The notes below the pieces were generated by a model that was not told the origin of the DNA, did no database searches, and saw only the letters and a list, made by a program, of their open reading frames with translations. DNA of 11,731 bases from contig JAATEZ010000047.1 of NCBI GenBank assembly GCA_015655485.1, positions 1 to 11,731 of the forward strand. The letters run 5' to 3'. The position numbers were made by a program, and so were the translations under genes. This DNA comes from Lactobacillales bacterium. Its GTDB lineage: Bacteria > Bacillota > Bacilli > Lactobacillales > Vagococcaceae. Below, in pieces: positions 7,666 through 11,731 of the stretch (positions are counted from its first letter, which is position 1; each line of letters opens with the position of its first letter).

Positions 7666-8478
7666 TTAAAGAACAAACTTTTCGATGACCTCGGCCACTG
7701 CGTCTTGGTCATGATTATTTTCGCAAATATAGTCGGCACTCGCTTTTATCTCTCGGATTCCATTCTGAACACTGACACCCAGACCAGCTGCTAAGAGCAT
7801 TGTTGCATCATTTGAGTTATCTCCAATCGCAATCGTTTCTTCAGGAGCGATTTTTAAAAAACTAGCTAGTTTTAGCAAAGCTGCTCCTTTATTTACACCT
7901 TTTGGGTTGAATTCAATATATCTGTTAGAAGAGTAGCTGATATCGACTTTAGATTTCAAATCTGGAGCAAGAGAACGCTCGATTTGCTCTAAATAGCTTT
8001 TTTCTAAATTCATAAAGAGAATTTTTGTCAAAGGAGCTTGTTGAAGAAAATCGATAGAAGGAGTATTCAATTGTTTATAACGCATGGTCCGATTTAAATA
8101 TTCCTCTTCTGGATCATTTAAAAGATACACATAGAGTTTATTTAAAGTGTAAATATGAATGCAAACACTATATTTTGTTCCAACTTGAAATAGTTTTTTA
8201 ATAAGCTGAAAGCTCATCAAGTTAGAATCAATCAAAAGATTTTCTTTATTTTCAGTAATCGCACCCCCATTAAAAGAGATGACATATTCATTTTTTTTGT
8301 CCAGTAGTTCAAGCTTTTCTAAGGTATTTTGAATAGAAACAAATCCGCGTCCTGTTGCGGGTACAAAGTGGACGCCCTTTTGTCGTGCTTTTTTTACAGC
8401 GGCTATGTTTTTTGATGAGATCTTTTTTTCTGTAGTTAATAGAGTTTCGTCTAAATCACAGGCGATCAGTCGATACAT
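7666..8478 (-). CDS. Cof-type HAD-IIB family hydrolase (sugar or nucleotide phosphatase)
   Basis: 270 aa, matching the Cof/YbiV-like branch of haloacid dehalogenase phosphatases, which hydrolyse phosphosugars, flavin nucleotides or similar small phosphates. Motif I is CDLDETLL (nucleophile Asp8, acid/base Asp10), PATGRG and SFNGG follow (about 40-45 and 68-72), Lys197 in GVNKGAAL is motif III, and IGDNSNDATML (218-228) is the motif IV metal site. The C2 cap spans roughly residues 82-185. The substrate cannot be told from sequence. TGAGGAAA (8493-8486) is an acceptable ribosome binding site. The gene faces truA with 19 nt between stops and is separated from argH by a terminator, so it is probably monocistronic. 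Confidence 0.9.
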   Translation of the reverse strand: MYRLIACDLDETLLTTEKKISSKNIAAVKKARQKGVHFVPATGRGFVSIQNTLEKLELLDKKNEYVISFNGGAITENKENLLIDSNLMSFQLIKKLFQVGTKYSVCIHIYTLNKLYVYLLNDPEEEYLNRTMRYKQLNTPSIDFLQQAPLTKILFMNLEKSYLEQIERSLAPDLKSKVDISYSSNRYIEFNPKGVNKGAALLKLASFLKIAPEETIAIGDNSNDATMLLAAGLGVSVQNGIREIKASADYICENNHDQDAVAEVIEKFVL

Positions 8479-8499
8479 GAAATATTTTCCTCATTTCGT

Positions 8500-8529
8500 A
8501 TTTTCTTTGCAAATAAAAGGTCCAGTCAA
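8500..8529 (-). promoter_or_regulatory. Candidate promoter for the HAD hydrolase gene
   Basis: On the - strand, TTGACT (8529-8524) is a near-consensus -35, followed after 18 nt by GAAAAT (8505-8500), a weak -10. It lies just past the argH terminator and about 20 nt before the start codon, which is where a monocistronic promoter would be needed, though the leader would be short. Confidence 0.35.
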
Positions 8530-8532
8530 TTT

Positions 8533-8579
8533 AAAAAAAACTCTCAGAACTTGGTAAGCGGGACTTTGAGAGTTTTTTT
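8533..8579 (-). terminator. Bidirectional intrinsic terminator after argH
   Basis: ACTCTCA (8540-8546) pairs with TGAGAGT (8567-8573), flanked by eight A (8533-8540) on one side and a T-run (8573-8579) on the other, so it works in principle on both strands. The loop is 20 nt. It lies about 65 nt beyond the ancestral argH stop codon (8645) and would end the argH transcript. Confidence 0.8.
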
Positions 8580-8644
8580 GCGATTTGTTTCAAACAGCTA
8601 ATAGGAAAGTTGCTTGTTTTCATTGGTCCAATTTTGTTCTAGAA

Positions 8645-8707
8645 TCATAGCGCTTTTTTTGCTTTGGCAATAGCCGTTCTTACTTGTTCAAAACCCGTTC
8701 CACCATA
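8645..8707 (-). pseudogene. argH: Detached C-terminal segment of argH (after in-frame stop)
   Basis: Reading on in the same frame past the TAA at 8710-8708 gives YGGTGFEQVRTAIAKAKKAL and then TGA (8647-8645). This is the expected C-terminal helix of argininosuccinate lyase, where RRNSYGGTGFEQV-type sequence usually continues from the RR pair. The TAA occupies the position of the conserved serine (for example TCA to TAA, one change). No frameshift is needed, so this segment was recently part of an intact gene of about 456 codons. Confidence 0.85.
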
Positions 8708-10015
8708 TTAGTGTCTTCTAACGACCGCGGTATGTGACGACAGAGTGTCGTAGATATCTTGTTCAATTAATGGAGAAATGGCTTGGTAGTCACTTATCGA
8801 GATGTCTTGTAAATAGATTCCTTTTTGTGTACAAGCCAAGACTAATTTTCCGACGATTTCATGAGCTTCTCTAAAAGGGATTCCTTTATTAGCCAAATAA
8901 TCGGCCAATTCTGTTGCATTTGAGAAGTCCTTTTGAGTCGATTTCGTCATAATTTCTTTATTGACATTCATTGTATTGATCATTCCTGCTATGATGTCTA
9001 AACTAGTTAAGATGGTATGCGCAGTATCAAACATTCCTTCTTTGTCTTCCTGCAAGTCTTTATTATAAGCAAGTGGCAGACCTTTTAGTACTGTGAGCAA
9101 GCCGAATAAATTGCCATAAACACGACCGGATTTGCCTCGAATCAGTTCAGCCATATCTGGATTCTTTTTTTGCGGCATAATGGAACTGCCTGTTGAAAAA
9201 GTATCAGTCAATTCGATAAATTGAAATTCATGGCTGCACCAAAGAATGATTTCTTCGCAAAATCTAGATAAATGCATCATTAATATAGAGCTGTCGCTCA
9301 AAAATTCTAAAATGAAATCCCGGTCACTTACTCCATCTAAACTATTATCATAAATAGAAGAAAATCCTAATAATTCGGCTGTATATTCTCGATCGATCGG
9401 GAAAGTCGTTCCGGCAAGCGCAGCGCATCCCAGCGGCGAAATATCGATCCTTTTTACGCTTTCCTCAAAACGTTGTTGATCACGAGATAGCATATTATAG
9501 TAAGCCATTAAATGATGACCGAAAGAAATGGGTTGGGCGTGTTGCAGATGTGTGTAACCAGGCATGATCGTTTCAACATGCTCTTCTGCTTTGGATACTA
9601 GCACTTCGCGAAAATGGTGGATTTTTTCAATGACATTTTGCACCGTTTCTTTTAGATAAAGATGCATATCTGTTGCTACTTGATCATTACGGCTGCGTGC
9701 AGTATGGAGTTTCCCTGCAACAGGACCGATTTCTTCGTGTAACATTTTTTCTATGTTCAAATGAACATCTTCATTTGCCAGAGTAAATTGTAGCTCACCT
9801 TTGTTTAATTTTTCTGCAACGATATTTAATCCGCGAATGATTTCTTGAGTGTCCTCAGAGTTGAGGATTCCGCATTTTCCAAGCATTTTCACGTGAGCCA
9901 GGCTGCCGGCGATGTCTTGCTTCGCCAAATTTTTATCAAAGGAAATGGATGCACCAAATTCATCTATCCAGGCTTCGCTTTTTCCTTGAAAGCGACCTCC
10001 CCATAATTTTTCCAT
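8708..10015 (-). CDS. argH: Argininosuccinate lyase, truncated by an in-frame stop
   Basis: Last step of arginine synthesis: argininosuccinate is split into arginine and fumarate by a tetrameric fumarase/aspartase-superfamily enzyme. The three superfamily regions are intact: TARSRNDQV (105-113), YTHLQHAQP with His159 (154-162), and the signature [12 protein letters not shown] (276-287) with the catalytic serine loop. The ORF ends at residue 435 in AVVRRH, about 20 residues short of the family's usual 455-460; the missing tail is still encoded in frame beyond the TAA. Whether the shortened protein works is uncertain. ATG 10015 follows GAGGTG (10026-10021) by 5 nt and has an extended -10 promoter. 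argG is the upstream partner, 509 bp away. Confidence 0.93.
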   Translation of the reverse strand: MEKLWGGRFQGKSEAWIDEFGASISFDKNLAKQDIAGSLAHVKMLGKCGILNSEDTQEIIRGLNIVAEKLNKGELQFTLANEDVHLNIEKMLHEEIGPVAGKLHTARSRNDQVATDMHLYLKETVQNVIEKIHHFREVLVSKAEEHVETIMPGYTHLQHAQPISFGHHLMAYYNMLSRDQQRFEESVKRIDISPLGCAALAGTTFPIDREYTAELLGFSSIYDNSLDGVSDRDFILEFLSDSSILMMHLSRFCEEIILWCSHEFQFIELTDTFSTGSSIMPQKKNPDMAELIRGKSGRVYGNLFGLLTVLKGLPLAYNKDLQEDKEGMFDTAHTILTSLDIIAGMINTMNVNKEIMTKSTQKDFSNATELADYLANKGIPFREAHEIVGKLVLACTQKGIYLQDISISDYQAISPLIEQDIYDTLSSHTAVVRRH

Positions 10016-10053
10016 TTTGACACCTCATTTTATTTCAATTAGAATCTAAATTT

Positions 10054-10062
10054 ATTATAGCA
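10054..10062 (-). promoter_or_regulatory. Extended -10 promoter of argH
   Basis: On the - strand the sequence reads TGCTATAAT, a perfect TATAAT (10059-10054) with the TG extension. No good -35 sits at 17 nt, as is common with extended -10 promoters. The predicted start near 10047 leaves a leader of about 32 nt containing the GAGGTG ribosome binding site. A TTAGA-A-TCTAA palindrome (10039-10049) covers the start site and could be an operator, though this is speculative. Confidence 0.65.
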
Positions 10063-10069
10063 GGAATCC

Positions 10070-10111
10070 GGTCAAAAAGAAGGGATGCCTCATACTTTGT
10101 TGAGGTCATCC
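10070..10111 (-). terminator. Terminator-like hairpin just upstream of the argH promoter
   Basis: On the - strand, GGATG (10111-10107) and CCTC (10105-10102) pair with GAGG (10091-10088) and CATCC (10087-10083), leaving one bulged base (10106) and a 10-nt loop, followed by CTTCTTTTT. It would stop readthrough from argG before argH. Alternatively it is the terminator arm of a leader together with the hairpin at 10122-10146. Confidence 0.55.
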
Positions 10112-10121
10112 GCTTAGTTTT

Positions 10122-10146
10122 TTTACAGGAAGATTCATCCTGTAAA
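10122..10146 (-). repeat. Perfect 9-bp inverted repeat
   Basis: TTTACAGGA (10122-10130) and TCCTGTAAA (10138-10146) form a perfect stem with a seven-base loop. No T-run follows on either strand, so it is not a terminator by itself. It sits 10 nt before the terminator-like hairpin in the argG-to-argH direction, giving two consecutive hairpins. Confidence 0.55.
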
Positions 10147-10458
10147 TATTTGGCAAGTCATCTGCATTCAATTTGATTTTTAGTCACTTTGAATAGTTAT
10201 TTCTCACAGCAATTCTTTATTTGCCGGGCAAAAGAAAGTCTCCATCTGATTTTACCATCATATGTGTAAGAAATAATTTTTTTACTGGTGACCCTTATTT
10301 TAGTTTGTCTAAAAAGGCCACTCTCCGCGGACAAAACCGTGAGTAAAAAAGTAGACATAAAACTTGCTGATTTCATTATTTCGTTCCGCAGAAGGAAATG
10401 AAATTCTCCAATAGAATCTAGAAACTAAAGAGCAAGATCGGGATCAATGATTACAGGA

Positions 10459-10490
10459 TAGCATTATTTACAAATTATTTGTAAAGGCTA
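10459..10490 (-). repeat. argG: Hairpin after the argG stop codon
   Basis: TTTACAAA (10467-10474) and TTTGTAAA (10478-10485) form a perfect 8-bp stem with a three-base loop, with outer TAGC/GCTA arms (10459-10462, 10487-10490). It begins 34 nt after the argG stop. No T-run follows on the - strand, so it would protect a 3' end or be a weak terminator. Confidence 0.45.
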
Positions 10491-10524
10491 CCTCGCCAAA
10501 ATAATTCATTTATGTGATCACGGA

Positions 10525-11727
10525 TCAATTGTTTGCTTTAGCTTGAACCTCAGCGTGAACTTTTGTAGGCAGTCCCCATAATTTTATGAATCCAATTGCA
10601 GCATTTTGATCAAATGTATCTGCTGAAGTATAGGTAGCCAGGTTTTCATCGTAAAGACTGTTCGTGGATTTTCTGCCTTCAACGATCGCATGTCCCTTAA
10701 AAAGTTTAACTCTAGTGACACCGTTGACATACTGTTGTGTTGATTTTAAGAAGGCAATCAAGGCATCAGTCAACGGATTGAACCACAAACCGTTATAGAT
10801 AATATTTGTCAATTCATGTTCAATGATCGGTTTGAAGTGAGCTACTTCACGGACAAATGTCAGATCCTCTAATTCTTTATGGGCAGTCATCAATGTGATT
10901 GCTCCAGGACATTCGTAGACTTCTCTTGATTTGATACCGACTAGTCGATTTTCAATATGATCGATACGACCTATCCCGTGCTTGCCGGACAAATTATTTA
11001 AATAAAGAATCAGTGTAGCTAATGACATTTTTTCTCCATCGATCGCAGTCGGAACGCCTTTTTCAAAGGTGATCTCAATTATATCCGGGATGTCAGGAGC
11101 TTTTTCTAAGCTCACTGTTAAATCGTAGGCACCTTCTGGTGGAGTTGCCCAAGGATTTTCTAAAATACCACACTCATTCGCACGTCCCCAAAGATTTTGA
11201 TCTACTGAATAGGGATTATCCAAATCTGCTGGAACAGGAATATTTTTTTCTTTGGCGTAGTTGATCTCTTCTTCCCGTGACCATTTCCATTCGCGGACAG
11301 GTGCAATTACTTTGATTTCAGGAGCCAAGGCAGAAATCGCTACTTCAAATCGCACTTGATCATTCCCTTTACCGGTACAGCCGTGGGCGATCGTAGTTGC
11401 CCCTTCTTTTTTTGCTAACTCAACTAATTTTTTAGCAATGAGTGGGCGGGAAAGAGCAGATACTAATGGATATTTATCTTCATAAAAAGTATGGCCTTGT
11501 AAAGCAATCAAGGCAAATTCTTCTGCAAATTCTTCTTTAGCATCAATTGTATAAGAAGCAATTGCACCAACAGTGATCGCTTTTTCTTTCACAAACTCTA
11601 AATTTTTCCCTTCTCCTACGTCTAAACAACAAGCAATAACATCATAATCAGCATCTTTGAGCCATTGGATCGCGACCGATGTATCTAAACCACCTGAATA
11701 GGCGAGAATCACTTTTTCTTTATTCAT
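10525..11727 (-). CDS. argG: Argininosuccinate synthase
   Basis: Condenses citrulline and aspartate with ATP to argininosuccinate, the step before argH. At 400 aa it is full length for the common bacterial type. The N-terminal PP-loop nucleotide site is [11 protein letters not shown] (9-19). The region [14 protein letters not shown] (115-128) binds citrulline and aspartate. Further conserved segments include [52 protein letters not shown] (248-271) and the C-terminal [16 protein letters not shown]. The start ATG (11727-11725) is only 4 nt from the window end, so its ribosome binding site and promoter are not visible. The stop is TGA at 10527-10525. argH follows in the same direction after 509 bp, an unusually wide gap for this pair. 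Confidence 0.97.
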   Translation of the reverse strand: MNKEKVILAYSGGLDTSVAIQWLKDADYDVIACCLDVGEGKNLEFVKEKAITVGAIASYTIDAKEEFAEEFALIALQGHTFYEDKYPLVSALSRPLIAKKLVELAKKEGATTIAHGCTGKGNDQVRFEVAISALAPEIKVIAPVREWKWSREEEINYAKEKNIPVPADLDNPYSVDQNLWGRANECGILENPWATPPEGAYDLTVSLEKAPDIPDIIEITFEKGVPTAIDGEKMSLATLILYLNNLSGKHGIGRIDHIENRLVGIKSREVYECPGAITLMTAHKELEDLTFVREVAHFKPIIEHELTNIIYNGLWFNPLTDALIAFLKSTQQYVNGVTRVKLFKGHAIVEGRKSTNSLYDENLATYTSADTFDQNAAIGFIKLWGLPTKVHAEVQAKANN

Positions 11728-11731
11728 AATG

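Larger units (their letters stand above)
10016..10524. other. Structured non-coding gap between argG and argH
   Basis: 509 bases with no credible gene on either strand. In transcription order (- strand) it holds a hairpin 35 nt after argG (10490-10459), a TAGATTCTA palindrome (10421-10409), an imperfect stem with GGCC and five T after it (10344-10311), a 9-bp hairpin (10146-10122), a terminator-like hairpin (10111-10070), then the argH promoter with a second TAGATTCTA palindrome (10049-10039). I see no typical ArgR box (TGAAT/ATTCA arms). Confidence 0.6.

Noticed and set aside
7646..7667. AAGCTAA/TTAGCTT inverted repeat between truA and the HAD gene as a shared terminator
   Set aside because: The stem is AT-rich with only two GC pairs and no T-run follows on either strand; at most a weak 3' hairpin.
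8547..8573. GGTAAGCGGGACTT before a T-run, faintly like a T-box antiterminator
   Set aside because: The conserved T-box core (GGTGGNACCGCG) is absent and no suitably oriented gene lies downstream on the + strand; it is the loop of a plain bidirectional terminator.
10025..10062. ArgR (ARG box) operator at the argH promoter
   Set aside because: The dyad present is TTAGA-A-TCTAA; the TGAAT/ATTCA arms expected of an ARG box are missing.

Overview
The window reads as AT-rich chromosomal DNA of a low-GC Gram-positive bacterium, most likely order Lactobacillales and probably family Enterococcaceae. Support comes from the gene order secY-adk-infA-rpmJ-rpsM-rpsK-rpoA-rplQ (no map gene between adk and infA, no rpsD in the cluster), a zinc-type LID in Adk, consensus AGGAGG ribosome binding sites, an ecfA1-ecfA2-ecfT module directly after rplQ, and an L17DE-like RNA just after rplQ. 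The genus cannot be fixed from sequence alone.

Positions 1-3559, + strand: the distal half of the spc/alpha ribosomal supercluster. It holds the last codons of secY, then adk, a 194-nt gap with a strong internal promoter and a small hairpin, then infA, rpmJ, rpsM, rpsK, rpoA and rplQ. An elaborate multi-stem RNA ending in a T-run (about 3576-3694) closes the operon.

Positions 3866-6352, + strand: ecfA1, ecfA2 and ecfT, overlapping and translationally coupled. They encode the shared energising module of group II ECF vitamin transporters. A hairpin terminator follows in a 547-bp non-coding stretch, then truA (6900-7646).

Positions 7666-11727, - strand: a Cof-type HAD phosphatase gene convergent with truA, then argH and argG, transcribed argG to argH, which complete arginine synthesis from citrulline and aspartate. 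A clean bidirectional terminator separates argH from the HAD gene. argG and argH lie 509 bp apart, and argH has its own extended -10 promoter with hairpins upstream.

No undescribed system (defence island, mobile element, CRISPR, biosynthetic cluster) is visible; most of the window is housekeeping. The points most worth a second look are: an in-frame TAA that cuts the last 20 codons from argH while the downstream frame stays intact; the loss of the usual truA-rplM-rpsI order, with truA isolated by a long gap and facing a HAD gene; the L17DE-type RNA; structured intergenic regions before rpoA and between argG and argH; and short out-of-frame ATG mini-ORFs between ribosome binding site and start codon at infA and truA.
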